In this document: positions 20,201 through 32,655 of the stretch, piece by piece | Position numbering within the stretch: position 1 is the first letter of the stretch | Layout: each line of letters begins with the position of its first letter | Assembly (NCBI GenBank): GCA_024407815.1 | Contig: JAKSVS010000001.1 | Coordinates: 108,595-172,594 of the forward strand | Length of the DNA stretch: 64,000 nt | Source: Mycoplasmoidaceae bacterium | GTDB taxonomy: Bacteria; Bacillota_I; Bacilli_A; Mycoplasmatales; Mycoplasmoidaceae | Direction of reading: 5' to 3' | Made by a program: the position numbers and the translations under genes | The notes under the pieces: model-generated | What the model saw: only the letters and a program-made list of their open reading frames with translations | Database searches by the model: none | What the model was told of the DNA's origin: nothing

Positions 20201-22513
20201 AGGAATTAAGGCGAATGGCAATAGTGATGCGGCAATTTTTCCTTTAGTTATACCGTTTGCCCGCATAATACCAATATTAACTCTGTTGTTTTCAACATAT
20301 CGCTTAATAATTACGAAACAAATTATTAAACATAATATTCCAATAAATGAGAAAAGCAATGTTGTAACAGTATTGATAACAGATACTAAATTAGGAATAT
20401 AAGATACTCTATAACCAGATGCATTTAATAAATTGCTTGCATCCGTTGCAAAATAAACAGATTTAGTACCCTCTGGGTAAATCATTGCTTTGGCTGCGTA
20501 TTGGTTTAATTCATCAACGATTTTATTTTTTCTTGCAGAACTAACGCCAGATTTAAATTTTCCAACAAGGAATTCTTCAGTAGCTGAGTTAATAAACGCT
20601 AAGTGAATTGATTCGTAGCCGGCATCGTTACAGTAAACAAGACACTCTGTTGCGGTGTTTGGTGTTGGTCTGGTTAGATCAACAATCGGATAAACGAAGT
20701 CTGGTGTTAAACCACAACCTCAAATTATTTGGTTGTAGCCACCACATTCAATAATATATTTTTTATCGATACCATTTCATGAGTTGTCGCCTTCAGCTCT
20801 AGTCATTGTTGTTGTGATGGTTTTGGTTTCACCAGATTCATCCACGTATGATGTCTCATAAACCATTGTTTGATCTGCAATAGAGTCTGGATTGAACCAA
20901 AATGCAAATTGATTTGTGGTTAAAGTATTAAATCACTTAGCGGCGCGTTCAGTATTTATTTCATCAGTCGGTTCACTACCATACATAATTTGGTGTCAAA
21001 CACTATATGGTTTGTAGTTATTTAACATCGAAGGATCGATGACACGTTTGTCACTCTTTTCTAAGTGTTGGGGATTTACTATAGAAAAGTGTGATGTTCA
21101 ATTGGAAACGGTACATGTTTGTGGCGTAAGACTAATTGTTCAACTGAACACAACGTTTCCATTTGTGCTTGATGTAACAGATTCAGTTGTTGTGTAATTT
21201 GATAGATAGTTACTATATGCTGTCGCTAAATCAGAAGTTCCAAGCAACTGACCGACATATTCTTGAGCTGTTAAATCAAGACCGCTTAGTTGTTTTAGAA
21301 TTGGTATTAAATCAGCATATGTGATAATTCCTGAATACATTTTTCTGAACCTTATCATCAATATTTGTGCATAAGCATACATGTTTTCCGTTTGCAAACC
21401 AGTAAGAGTTGATATGCTATATAGGGAAACATTTGCAGCGTCATCGTATGTGGCAGGTATTGTAAATGAAACCGACCCATCATTAATAATGGTTCCTGGG
21501 CTATATGCGACACCATCTATGTTAGTAATCGTTAGGTTTGAACCAAACGGTTGACATACTGATGGTGTATATAATTCATTACCATAACGAGAATCTGGGT
21601 CAGCAAATAAAACCATTGAGTCAATAGTATCGTTTGGATCAGAAGAGATTATTTTATAAAAGATATTATCTTTTGTCGCAGTAACATTTAATGATTTAAA
21701 GAAACGATAATCAACTTCATCTGAATAATTATCAGCAATATGGGTTGCCAATGGCGTATCAGATGTTGTCATTTTGTTAAATACAGTTTGAGTGTGTTTA
21801 GTTACAAACTGAGAAAAATCTTGATAATCATAACCAAAAATGTTTACGTTAGCTAATGTTGTTAAATCATCAGTTGTAATCTGATCGGGGGTTTCATTTC
21901 ATTTTTTTACAATATCATACAAATTTTCTAAATCGACGCTTGATGATATAGTTGCGGTAGTTGAAAATGCAAATCTAACTTCACTAGTGTCAGAGAAGTT
22001 TTGGGCAAAGCTCTTGTACATACCAGACGAGAAGTAATCACTTAAGATTAAATTGTATGTTCTTCGATATAGGGGAGTATCGCCTTGTTCGATTTTTTCA
22101 ATTTCAGGGACGGGAATATAATATTGATATTTATATTCTTCTGAAGAAGGTGTTGGCAGACCTTTCCGACTGTATAAATCGTTAATACTTTTTTTGTTTT
22201 CTTCTTCAAGTTCACTGAAAACGATTGCATCAGCAGTTTCTACAGAAGGAATTAGTCCACCAGTTAAAACATACTCCACTCCCTTAGCTGTAGGTTCATA
22301 ATTAGCATCACCAATTTCGTATAGCTCTGAAGCAGTGAAGTCGTGAAGATCGCCCTTTTGGGCTAACGATGTGTATTCATTAGTTATATTTGCTGTTGTG
22401 TTGGACATGATACAGAATACACCAAGTCCAAAGAATAGCAAGAAAACTAAACCAATAATAGATATTTTATTCTTTTTAAACGAACGTATAACGTTCTTCA
22501 ATAAGTTTTTCAT
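17222..22513 (-). CDS. Giant FtsX/MacB-type ABC transporter permease
   Basis: Read through many TGA codons, a single frame of 1763 residues. One N-terminal membrane helix (SIIGLVFLLFFGLGVFCIM, near 14-32) is followed by a ~670-residue external region, then a membrane block near 700-860 (e.g. LLFSFIGILCLIICFVII), a second large external region, and a final membrane block near 1630-1750. This is the FtsX layout with very enlarged external domains rich in Ser, Thr, Asn and Tyr. No SD is seen before ATG 22513; an in-frame ATG at 22555 is less likely. Probably exports or extracts lipoproteins or lipids; the substrate is unknown. Confidence 0.85.
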
Positions 22514-22569
22514 AACTATATCTATATATTTTAATAAATTAAAATATATTAGCATTAATTATTTAGAAC

Positions 22570-22597
22570 AAAAAATAGTGCCCTTTCGCGCTATTTT
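22570..22597 (-). terminator. Terminator after aspS
   Basis: On the minus strand AAAATAGCGC pairs with GGCACTATTTT around a GAAA-type loop (one C-A mismatch), followed by T's, immediately after the aspS stop. Confidence 0.65.
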
Positions 22598-22598
22598 C

Positions 22599-24326
22599 TT
22601 ATTTCTTTTCAACTACTTGTAGGAACAGATCGTCTAGGCCTTCAGCGCCGGCTGCTGATGGAGCATCAAGCATTAAATCAACACCATGTGAATTTTTAGG
22701 GAAAGCAATTATGTCTCTGATGGTTTCAGATTTAGTTAAAATCATCAATAGACGGTCTAAACCTAGGGCAATACCACCGTGTGGCGGAACACCATATTCA
22801 AAGGCATTCAATAAGTATCCAAACTTAGATTTTGCTTGTTCTGGTGTTAAACCAATTGCTGCAAACATACGTTTTTGAACTTGGGCATCTGTTATTCTTA
22901 TAGAACCACCACCAACTTCGTATCCATTTAATACTATATCATATGCTCTTGCACGAGCTGATGGCATATTAGTATCAAAGTTCTTTAAACATTTCTTTGA
23001 AGGTGAAGTAAATGGGTGGTGAGCAGCAGTGTATTTACCAGTCTTTTCATCAAGTCCAAACAATGGTCAATTAACAACCCAAGTGAAAGCAAGTTCATCT
23101 GGGTTAGCAAATTTGTAGATGTTATTGCAAGCTATTCTTGCAGCACCTAATGTAGCATTAACTTTATCTAGTTTTCCAGCACACAATATTAAGGTACCAT
23201 TTGTAAAACCAAATGATTTAAATGCATTTTCAGATTTATCATCCTCAATATTTTTTGCTATTGAACCATCGGTCTTCTTACCATTATTAAATGTTAGATA
23301 AGCGATATTTAATCCCTTATCAAGAGCAAATTTTTCAACATTTGCAAAGGTGTTTTTATCCATTATTTTATCATTAATAGCAAAACCTTTGACAACGCCA
23401 TTATTAGAGATGATATTGCTGAAAATTTGGAACTGAGTTTCTTGAAAATAACTTGTTAAATCAGCCAACTTAAGATCATATCTTAAGTCTGGTTTATCAC
23501 AGCCATAGAAATTCATGCAGTCATCATATTCCATCACTCTGAATGGTGTAGGAACTTCGATGCCCAGCGTTTTCTTGATTGCGTGTTTTAGCATCTTTTC
23601 GACAACCTTCATAATGTCTTTTTCTTCAATGAAAGACATTTCCATGTCTAATTGTGTGAATTCGGGTTGACGGTCAGCTCTTAAGTCTTCATCTCTAAAA
23701 CACTTAGCAATTTGGAAATATTTTAGGAATCCTGCAACCATTAATAATTGCTTAAAGATTTGTGGGCTTTGAGGTAAAGCTCAAAATAAACCAGGAGCAT
23801 TTCTTGTTGGAACAACATAGTCTCTTGCTCCTTCAGGTGTTGGCTTAGCCAAGCAAGGTGTTTCAACATCAATGAAGTCTTGTTTGATTAGAAAAGATCT
23901 AAGTTCAGCAATAAATGTAGATCTAAATTTGATTTTGTCTCTGATGATATCACGACGTAAATCAAGATATCGATATTGTAATCGTATATCTTCTAGTGCA
24001 TCTGTAACATCTTCAACAATCATTGGAGTAGTTTTAGCAAGAGACAAAACTTTTAATGATTCACATTTAACTTCAATTTTTCCAGATTTAAGTTTTTCAT
24101 TTGGGGTTTTTCTTGCAACAACCAAACCTTTAACTTGGATAACAGATTCACGAGTTAAACCATCAACATTTATTGATTCATCTGCAACAATTTGAACTAA
24201 GCCATAACGGTCAGCCATATCAATAAATGTTATTGAACCCATTTTTCTTATTTTCTTAACTCAACCATTAATGGTTACCTTTTTATTTAGGTATTTTTCA
24301 TTAATTTTTCCACAATATAATTTCAT
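22599..24326 (-). CDS. aspS: Aspartyl-tRNA synthetase
   Basis: Read through three TGA codons (including one at 24263-24265 near the start), 575 residues, typical of bacterial AspRS. The OB-fold anticodon-binding domain begins MKLYCGKINEKYLNKK; class II motifs include FLKYFQIAKCFRDEDLRADRQ (motif 2) and GGIALGLDRLLMIL (motif 3, near 510); the bacterial insertion domain lies between. The ATG follows the hisS stop with one intervening base, and an AGAGG in the end of hisS provides the RBS. Confidence 0.97.
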
Positions 24327-24327
24327 A

Positions 24328-25617
24328 TTATTTTGCCTCTTTTAGTTGTTTATTGAAGTAAGAAATTACTTCAGATAACTTAACTTCATCTTGTTTCATT
24401 GTTGTTTGATTCTTAATTAAAACAACTTGTTTCTTAACATCTTTAGGACCAACAATGATTACTCATTTTGCTTTTTGTCCCTGAGCATACTTGAAGTGTT
24501 TTTCAAGTTTTGTTACGTTTCAATTAATTGTACAGCTTAATCCAGCCAATCTTAGCATTTTGCTAATCATTGTGCTAATTAAACTAGTTTCTTCTGCTAG
24601 GTTAGCAATAACAACATCAACATTCTTGTAATGTTCTTTAGCTTTTTGCATAATTGGACTATCAGTTAGAGCAACAAGTAATCTTTCAATTCCAAGAGCG
24701 AAACCAACACAGTTGGCATCGTCTCCACCAAGTTCTTTAATCATTGTGTTGTAACGACCACCACCAATTAGTGTTGGTTGCCCTTTTAATAATGGTGAAG
24801 ATGATTCAAATTCAAAGATGAAATTACAATAGTAATCTAGTCCACGAACTAATGTTTCATCAACAACATACTTAACATGTAGTTGAGTAAGAGCATCAGT
24901 TATCTTTTTAAAGTAGTCAATTTCATCTTTTGTTGCAAAGTCAACAACCTTAGGTGCTTTTTTAACAAAGTCTTTCTTTCCATCAACCTTATCATCTAAG
25001 ATTCTTAATGGATTTCTGTCTAGTCTAGCTATGCTATCTTCAGTTAATTGATCTTTAAATTTTGTAAAGTATTTCTTTAAAGCTTCAATTCATTTGCCTC
25101 TTGTTTGGCTAGAGCAAATATTATTAATTTTGATTGTGTAATCTTTGACACAAAAAGTGTCTAAAATTGATTGAGCTAAGAGGATCATATCAACATCATC
25201 AAAATAAGAGTCTGTTGCAATACATTCAACACCAAATTGATGGAACATACGAAGACGACCACTTTGTGGTCTTTCGTATCTGAACATTGGTTCTATATAA
25301 AAGAACTTAATTGGGTGTTGCATTTTGTTTAGTAGTTTATTTTCTACAACAGCACGACACACACTTGCAGTTAATTCGGGTCGTAAACACATGTCACGAT
25401 CACCCTTATCTTTAAATTCATAGAATTCTTTATTAACAATGTCAGATGTGCCTCCAACAGTTCTTATAAATAATTCTTTGTGTTCGAATGTTGGGGTTTT
25501 TATTTGATAAAAACCATTTAATCTAGCAATTGATCTGCATGCTTCACATACAATATCAAATTCTGGTTCTAATTCGAAAATATAGTCAGTAGTTCCTCTC
25601 GGTTTTGTTATGTTCAT
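24328..25617 (-). CDS. hisS: Histidyl-tRNA synthetase
   Basis: Read through TGA codons, 429 residues. Class II synthetase with MNITKPRGTTDYIFELEPEF at the start (motif 1 region), motif 2 FFYIEPMFRYERPQSGRLR near 104, the histidine-specific FGVECIATDS, and motif 3 CVGFALGIERLLVAL near 300. GAGGATAGT precedes ATG 25617. It heads a two-gene operon with aspS and diverges from secDF. Confidence 0.96.
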
Positions 25618-25690
25618 ACTATCCTCGCGTTAATAACATTATTATATTTAATTACTTAAATAAATAATGATATTACTTTTTAATTATGTA

Positions 25691-25696
25691 TATAAT
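25691..25696 (+). promoter_or_regulatory. -10 box of secDF
   Basis: TATAAT ends 9 bases before the secDF ATG at 25706, without any ribosome binding site between, suggesting a leaderless transcript. Confidence 0.5.
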
Positions 25697-25705
25697 TAAT
25701 AAACT

Positions 25706-28700
25706 ATGGCAAATAATGCTGATACAACAAGGAAGTTTGGCGTGAAAAAATCCAAGTTATCGGTTTTACCGATAATATTTTCTTGTTTAGTTGCTGGTGG
25801 TGCAATAGCTGGTGGTGCACTTAGCATATGACATGTTAGCCAAAATTATACTAAGAGTGCTGACTTCATTAAATCGGTAAATGGTAGAGTTAAAGTTGAT
25901 CCATTATATGGTTATACTGATGAAGAAAAAGTAGCTGTTACTGAAGAACAAGTTAGACAAAACCTTGAAGTTTCTGCTCAAAAGTTATCTAGATGGTTAA
26001 AAGATCAGGGACAAAGATCATACGATGTTACCTATGAACTTTATGTTCATGAGGATGAAGAAATAGATGATAAATATGAAGCATATCTAAATGCTGATTT
26101 TGATGTTGACCAAGTTGAATCTAAACTTCCTTATCTAGTGGACGATAATGAAAAGATTGATAACGATCCATATTTATCATTCTTTGCTAATAGCGGTTTT
26201 AATAGCAATGAGAAAACCTTGGTATATCGTTGATATATGGACGATCTTACAACAAAAAATGATGAACCATATTACACTGTAATATCATTTAGAGATTTAT
26301 TTGAAATTGCAGATGAAGGTAAGAGCACAGATAATGCTAGTAAAGTAATTACTAATGATGATGCTAAACATGGTGTCTTATTCCGTGTTAATGATAAAGC
26401 AGCAGACTTATTGAGTGCAATTTATAATAACTTTAAAGACGCCATTATAGATAGTGAAGATGAAGGAAAAAAAGAGACGGAACCAATTAAAAATGCTTGA
26501 GGTCAACCAAGAATTTATATTGTAAACAATATAAATGGTTTATATAACGAAGCCAACTACCACTTATCCAACTTTTTCTGTGGAAGCGGTGAAATGTCTC
26601 CGGACCTAGACCGAAATTATTTAAAGATTTATAAAGACACAATTTATTGAGATTGAGCTGAATATTATAAAGGTAATCTTTGATACGGAGAAGAAAGACC
26701 ACCAGAAAGACGGAATGAATGTTTCAAACTAGCTAGCGCAAATCTTTCCAGTGAAACAGGCAAAAGAACAACAGAAGAAATCCCTAACGCCGATATTTTT
26801 AACTATGTAGACCAAGAAACGGCTGGCACATTTTCTGATTCCGCTGCTTTTGCTGAAAAATACATTTCTGAAATTATTACCATGGATGAATTTGAAACAT
26901 TTATGCCACGATATATTGTTAAGGGTAAATACGAAAACCAAACTGACTCATCAAAGATTAGTTATTTCTGATATCAACAATCTTCTGAAACACAAGCAAA
27001 CAAATTCTTAAATAACCAAGTTAATTATGGATTTGGCAGAGTTGCATTAGATGAAATCACTTTTGATAGCAAAAATACAGCTAAAGATGTTTATGATTAC
27101 TTTAAAACTCAATATAGATACGTGGAAGTAGATCCACCATTTACTGAAACAATCTTTGGTGGTAATAACGCTATTGGTATTCTAAGTATTGGATTCTTAA
27201 CATTCTTAATCGCTTTACTAGTTATTCTTGCCGTTTTATATAGAACAACAGGTGTAATGAGCTGAATATGTTTAATGTTTGCTCTATCCATGACGCTGTT
27301 AGTAGCCTCATTTGCATCTACAGCAATAAGCATGCCTTTAATAATTGGTATGTTTGCTTTAGCTATTGTTGGATTTATGGGCTGTTTAGCTATATGTGGT
27401 AGGATGAGAAGAAGATTGAACTCTAATGAAGATACTTCATTAATGATTAGAAAGACATTCAAAAAATCATTATTACCATTGGTTGATATTTCATTTATTA
27501 CTTTAATCTTTGGTATATGTTTAACTTATATTGCTCCAATCACATATAACCCACTAGGAGTTGTCTTAATATGTGGTTCGTTTGCCATATTCATTAGCAT
27601 TTATCTAATAAATGCAATGCTCCATGGTCTGTTCTTTAATAACAGAATTATGGTTAATAGGTTTGAGTTCTTTGGTAAGCCAACCAACCTCGCAAACCAA
27701 ATGTTGTCCCAAGGAAATGCCAATATTCCTTCGTCGCTTGACGCAACAAATCTTACATTGCCTTACTTTAGCACAATGAGTAAGAAGAAGATTGATGCAA
27801 CCGGCAAGAAAGCTTTGATTGCAATAATAATAGTTGCATTAGCATTGGTTGCTGGAATAGTTTTCTTCACTTTGTTGGGCTTTGTTAGTTCAGAAATGTT
27901 CCACACAACAACGTGTGTTTCAATTAAGTTTGACGGTGACTTACTAGCTCAGGACTGGTTTAGAAACGCTGGTTTAACTTATACATCGTATCGTCATGAC
28001 CTATTAAGTAATATGTGATATTTCTATACCGATGCAGAAAATGCTTTCTCTATCGCTCAAACTATTGCCTCATCTGGTGGTTTAACAATGGGTGATACAA
28101 TTCGTGTTGGATATATTTTTGGTTCAACAAGTCTAGATTTATTAAATCTATCATTGATTGCTATTATTGTAGCAACACTATGTACTGGTTTATATGGAGC
28201 AATCAGATTTAATTGATTATCATTTATTCCAACAATTATTGGTTCATTTGGTTTGCCTGTATTAATTCTTGGATTATCAGCATTATGCCAAATTAAATTT
28301 GATCAATATGTTATTGTTGGTTTCATTCTTACAACAATAGTTAATGCCATATTTACTGTTTCGATTCTTGGTGCCATTTCTGAATCATGGAATAGAAAAG
28401 AAGCATTTGACAAGAAAGAATTTAAGTTTATTGTTAATGTGACATTAACAAACAGCTGACAATTTATTTGGGTAACAGGATTAGCCTACATTCTATTTAT
28501 AGGTATCTTTGGTATCACAGCACCAATTTCTACTAGCATCATTCAAATGCTTGGTGTCTTTGGACTTGGAGCAATTGTAACTATATTTGTTGCACCATTC
28601 ACACTTTCATTCCTAACATACCAGTTTATGAAAGTTAGAAACTTTGTCTTAAGCAAAATGTTATTAAGAAGACGATCTAAAATTGTTGCTGATTATGACG

Positions 28701-28807
28701 AAATTGACGAACAAGGAATTGAGGGCATTAACAAATTTACAAAGAAAATTCCTGTTCGTATTGAAGAGAAAAAGCCAGACAATATCCCAAGCCAAAAGAG
28801 TGCATAG
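25706..28807 (+). CDS. secDF: SecD/SecF-like protein-export membrane protein
   Basis: Read through many TGA codons, 1033 residues. One membrane helix near the start (LSVLPIIFSCLVAGGAIAGG), a ~430-residue external domain, five clustered helices (IGILSIGFLTFLIALLVILA onward, SecD-like), a link, a further helix near 715 with a second external loop, and another helix cluster to the end. This two-half 1+5 arrangement is that of SecDF, which uses ion flow to help pull proteins out after SecA pushing. Sequence is divergent, as in other mollicutes. The basic C-terminal tail ends in the terminator hairpin. Confidence 0.82.
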
Positions 28808-28820
28808 CACTCTTTTTATT
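28794..28820 (+). terminator. Terminator overlapping the secDF stop
   Basis: A 10-bp perfect stem AAAAGAGTGC / GCACTCTTTT with loop ATA, followed by T's; the TAG stop (28805-28807) lies in the loop. Confidence 0.85.
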
Positions 28821-28835
28821 TTATAATTTGAGTGT

Positions 28836-29375
28836 ATGAATAAGAATATTAAAGTAATTGAAAAAACACTCGGTGTTATACCAAATTTTCCCAAAAAAGG
28901 AATAAGTTTTAAAGATATAACACCAATTTTTGCTAAACCTAAAATTTTCGATGTGACAATAAAAGAAATGTTAAAAACTATAAAGGGAAGAAAATTTGAT
29001 GTTGTTGTTGGTTTAGAATCTAGAGGATTTTGGTTTGCTTTGTCAATAGCTCAAGCTCTTAAATTACCCTTTGTTCCTATAAGGAAAAAAGGAAAATTAC
29101 CAAGACCAACAGTTAGTGCGACATATAAACTTGAATATGGAAGCGATACTATTCAAGTGCATAAGCAAGATATTAAACCTAAAGACAGAGTTTTAATAGT
29201 TGATGATATTGTCGCAACTGGTGGAACAATATTGGCAACTAAGAAACTTTTAGAGCAACTAAAAGTAAAATACTGTGAATTATTAGTTTTGGGTGCTTTA
29301 ACATCTGAGTGCCCAGAAGGTATTAAACGATTAAGAAAAGCGGGCATCAAAATTAACTATTTATTAGATTTATAG
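28836..29375 (+). CDS. apt: Adenine phosphoribosyltransferase
   Basis: 179 residues, the usual Apt length. Converts adenine plus PRPP to AMP. The PRPP-binding motif VLIVDDIVATGGT is near 119-131; the N-terminal PNFPKKGISFKDITPIF and VVGLESRGFWFA are also diagnostic. A -10-like TATAATTTG at about 28821-28829 ends just before the ATG. Followed by its own terminator. Confidence 0.96.
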   Translation: MNKNIKVIEKTLGVIPNFPKKGISFKDITPIFAKPKIFDVTIKEMLKTIKGRKFDVVVGLESRGFWFALSIAQALKLPFVPIRKKGKLPRPTVSATYKLEYGSDTIQVHKQDIKPKDRVLIVDDIVATGGTILATKKLLEQLKVKYCELLVLGALTSECPEGIKRLRKAGIKINYLLDL

Positions 29376-29382
29376 TTAGTTT

Positions 29383-29408
29383 AAAAATAGGTTTATCCTA
29401 TTTTTTTC
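29383..29408 (+). terminator. Terminator after apt
   Basis: AAAAATAGG (29383-29391), 5-base loop, CCTATTTTT (29397-29405), then more T's. Confidence 0.85.
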
Positions 29409-29451
29409 TTGCTTATACGGTATATTATTTAAATGGAAAAAAATATTTACA

Positions 29452-29457
29452 TATAAT
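29452..29457 (+). promoter_or_regulatory. -10 box of ispF-hpt
   Basis: TATAAT ends 8 bases before the first ATG (29466) and 17 before the second (29475). No ribosome binding site is visible for either, suggesting a leaderless or nearly leaderless message. Confidence 0.5.
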
Positions 29458-29465
29458 AAATATCT

Positions 29466-29933
29466 ATGTTTATTATGAATTTTATAGGATTTGGTAAAGA
29501 CATACATAAATTAGAACCAGCTAAAACTTCAATCGTTTTGGGTGGTTATAAAATGCAAAGCGAGCACAAAATTGTTGCTGTATCTGATGGCGACTTAGTT
29601 TTGCACGCAATTGCTGATGCGATATTGGGCGCCTGTCAAGGCGGGGATATTGGAATCGCCTTTCCTGACACCAATGTTAAATGCAAAAACATGAACAGCA
29701 AAACAATCCTTGATTATGCATTAACTATGGCAAAAGCCAAAAAGTTAAGCATAGTCAACATTGATGTTACGATAGTGTGTGACAAAATTATGATAAACAA
29801 AGTTCGTAGAGACATTGTTAATAGTTTAAAAAAACAATGTCACACAAAAAACATCAATGTTAAAGCAACAAGATTTGAACAGAATTTAAATCTTATAGAG
29901 TGTGATGCAATCGTTCTAATGAAAGGTAAGTAA
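29466..29933 (+). CDS. ispF: 2-C-methyl-D-erythritol 2,4-cyclodiphosphate synthase
   Basis: 155 residues (152 if the second ATG at 29475 is used). IspF forms the cyclic diphosphate of the MEP isoprenoid pathway as a zinc-dependent trimer. Metal ligands are visible in GFGKDIHKL (D-x-H) and in VSDGDLVLHAIADAILGA; GDIGIAFPDT and the C-terminal KATRFEQNLNLIECDAIVLM correspond to conserved blocks. Most mycoplasmas lack this pathway, although a few lineages keep it; no other MEP gene is in this window. hpt follows two bases after the stop. Confidence 0.92.
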   Translation: MFIMNFIGFGKDIHKLEPAKTSIVLGGYKMQSEHKIVAVSDGDLVLHAIADAILGACQGGDIGIAFPDTNVKCKNMNSKTILDYALTMAKAKKLSIVNIDVTIVCDKIMINKVRRDIVNSLKKQCHTKNINVKATRFEQNLNLIECDAIVLMKGK

Positions 29934-29934
29934 T

Positions 29935-30501
29935 ATGAAAGCTGATTATAAACCTAAATACGTTAAACGTATATTAATAGATAGAAAGGAATTGGAAGAC
30001 GGTATTGCCAAAGCTGCAAGATGAATTAACCGAACTTATTCTAATAGCAAACAGCCACTAGTTGTTATTGGTATTCTTCGTGGAGCAATTCCTTTCTATG
30101 GAAGACTAGTAATGAGAATTAAAAGACCAGTGCAATTTGAATTCATTAGGCTTTCATCATTCCGTGGTGGATTGAAGGCCACAGGCGAACCAGCTTTCCT
30201 AACAATGCTTTCTGATTCAATTAAGAAAAGAGATGTAATTGCTGTTGAAGACGTTGCTGATACAGCAAGAACTCTATCAATTCTAGTTAAGTATCTAAAA
30301 AGTAAAAAACCAAAATCCATTAGAACTCTAGTACTTGCAAACAAGCCTGATATGAGAAAAGTAAAATTCAAACCAGATTATGCTTGTTTCGAGTTCAAAG
30401 GCGATCCATTCTTAATTGGTTATGGTTTGGACATTAAAGAACAAGCAAGAAACTTACCATATATTGCCGAATTTGATAAAAAATATTTTAATAAAATATA
30501 A
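29935..30501 (+). CDS. hpt: Hypoxanthine(-guanine) phosphoribosyltransferase
   Basis: Read through a TGA, 188 residues. Salvages hypoxanthine and guanine with PRPP. The PRPP motif VIAVEDVADTARTL (101-114) differs from the common VxIVEDIIDTGxTL but keeps the acidic pair and the final threonine. AAAGG in the end of ispF is the likely RBS. As in many firmicutes and mycoplasmas it sits directly before ftsH. Confidence 0.88.
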
Positions 30502-30525
30502 TATTCACACAACAGGAGGAATCCC

Positions 30526-32655
30526 ATGTCAAAAAATAAATTAAATATAAATTTAGAAAAGAAAGATGATGAAGTAGTAAAACCCACATCTGCACCTAGT
30601 CCAGATGATAAGGTAGTTTACGAAAAACAAGCTATTGATCCTGAAGCTAAAGCCAAGAGAAATAGAAGCATTATCAGATGGGTTGCTGCAATAACCATTA
30701 TTGGTTTGATAATTTTCTTGATTGTTTGGAGCTGTACTCCAAAATATCATTCAATCACTAGCCCAACCGTTAGCATTAGCGATGATGGAACAAGCTTACA
30801 GCTTGATGAAGATGGCAATAAAACTATTGATTACACAGTTGATTTATCATCAACAAACAAATCATGGGCATATTATTACCAATCACAGGGCGATGGTGGT
30901 CAAGCTTATGTTGTGCACTCTCTAGCTACAACTGGTAAAGAGATAGCATTTAAGATGGTTGTTTATCGTGAAGGCCAAACATTTACTTATCACATTAGTA
31001 ATTTTGAAAGTAGTGAAGAAACAAGTGCAACTTTTATTAAGTGAGCACAATTTGTAGTAAGCAATTCAACTGTTGATAATGGTGGCACAAACATTGGTTT
31101 AATAATATTAAATATATTGCCAACAATTATCTTCCTAGTCATCATAATTTGGTACATGTCTAAAGTTACTAAAATGTCAGGCATGGCAGGCCAAGGTGAA
31201 GATTCAATCTTTGGTATGGGAAAATCTTCTGTAAAAATTGCAAAATCAGCAGTTAAATTCTCTGATGTTGCAGGTATCGAAGAAGAAAAGAATGAATTAA
31301 TTGAAATAGTTGATTATTTGAAAAGCCCAGAAAAATATGCCGCAATGGGCGCAAGAACACCAAGAGGTGTTATCCTATATGGTCCACCAGGTACTGGTAA
31401 AACATTATTAGCTAAGGCTGTTGCTGGTGAAGCTTCAGTTCCATTCTTCCAAGCATCCGGATCAAGCTTTGATGACATGTTAGTTGGTGTTGGTGCTAAG
31501 AGAGTTAGAGACTTATTCACTAGAGCTAAAAAAGCTGCTCCATCAATAATCTTTATTGATGAAATTGATTCCGTTGCTGGTAAACGTGGTAGAAGTGATA
31601 TTGCTGGTGGTGGCGGTGGTATTGCTGACCAAACAATTAACCAATTACTTGCTGAAATGGATGGTTTCAACACAAGAACTGGTGTTGTAATTATGGCAGC
31701 AACAAACCGTCTTGATTCATTAGACGAAGCAATTCTAAGACCAGGAAGATTTGATAGACATATTCAAGTCAACCTTCCTGATATTAAAGAACGTGAAGCA
31801 ATCTTAAAGATTCACGCAAGAAACAAAAACTTATCAAGTAAAGTTAGTTTAGCTGATGTTGCAAGAAGAACTCCTGGTTTCTCTGGTGCACAACTAGAAA
31901 ACGTATTGAACGAAGCTACTTTACTTGCAGTAAGACTTGGTAAGACAGCAATTGGTATGTCAGAAATTGATGAAGCAATTGATCGTGTAATTGCTGGTCC
32001 TGCAAAGAAGTCAAGAGTAATTACTGAAGAAGAAAAGAAACAAATTGCGTACCACGAAGCTGGTCACGCCCTTGTTGGTCTTCACACTAAAGGTGGCGAT
32101 GTAGTTGAAAAGATTACAATCATTCCTCGTGGTGTTGCTGCAGGTTATACTCTTTCAACTCCTGAAAAGCAAGAACTTGCTATTCAAAAGAAATCAGATC
32201 TATTAGCTATTGTTAGAACAACATTAGGTGGTAGAGCATCTGAAGAAGTTATATATGGTAAGGACGCTATCTCTACCGGTGCAAGCAACGACCTTTACAA
32301 AGTAACTAACATAGTTAGATCTATGGTTACACAACTTGGTATGTCAAGTGTTGGTATGACACAATTCATTCCAACAGAAGGTTCTGTTCCTGCTTATGCA
32401 CAAAAGAGCTTTAGTGAACAAACAAACCAAAAGATTGATAAAGAAATTGAAACTATAATTCAAGCTGAATATGAAAAAGCAAAAGACGTTATTAAACATA
32501 ACGGCAAAGAACTTGATTTAATTGTTGAAACTCTATTATTGCTTGAAACAATAGTTAAAAACCAAATCGATTACATTCACAAGGAATTAAAACTTCCTCC
32601 TGAAGCAATCGAAAAGAAAAAAGCTTTAGAAAGCGAAAAGAAAGAGAAAAAATAA
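30526..32655 (+). CDS. ftsH: ATP-dependent membrane zinc metalloprotease FtsH
   Basis: Read through one TGA, 709 residues. Degrades misfolded membrane and some soluble proteins. Two membrane helices (near 47-66 and 190-213) enclose the external domain; the AAA domain has Walker A GPPGTGKT (286-293), Walker B IIFIDEID (near 341) and an arginine-finger region with ILRPGRFDR; the protease domain has the zinc motif HEAGH (near 511-515). A strong AGGAGG precedes the ATG. The opposing fhs gene ends on the very next base. Confidence 0.97.

Noticed and set aside
30096..30371. Minus-strand ORF inside hpt (and similar antisense ORFs in ftsH, dnaK, obgE, pstCA)
   Set aside because: Antisense shadows of well-supported genes; no promoter, RBS or homology.
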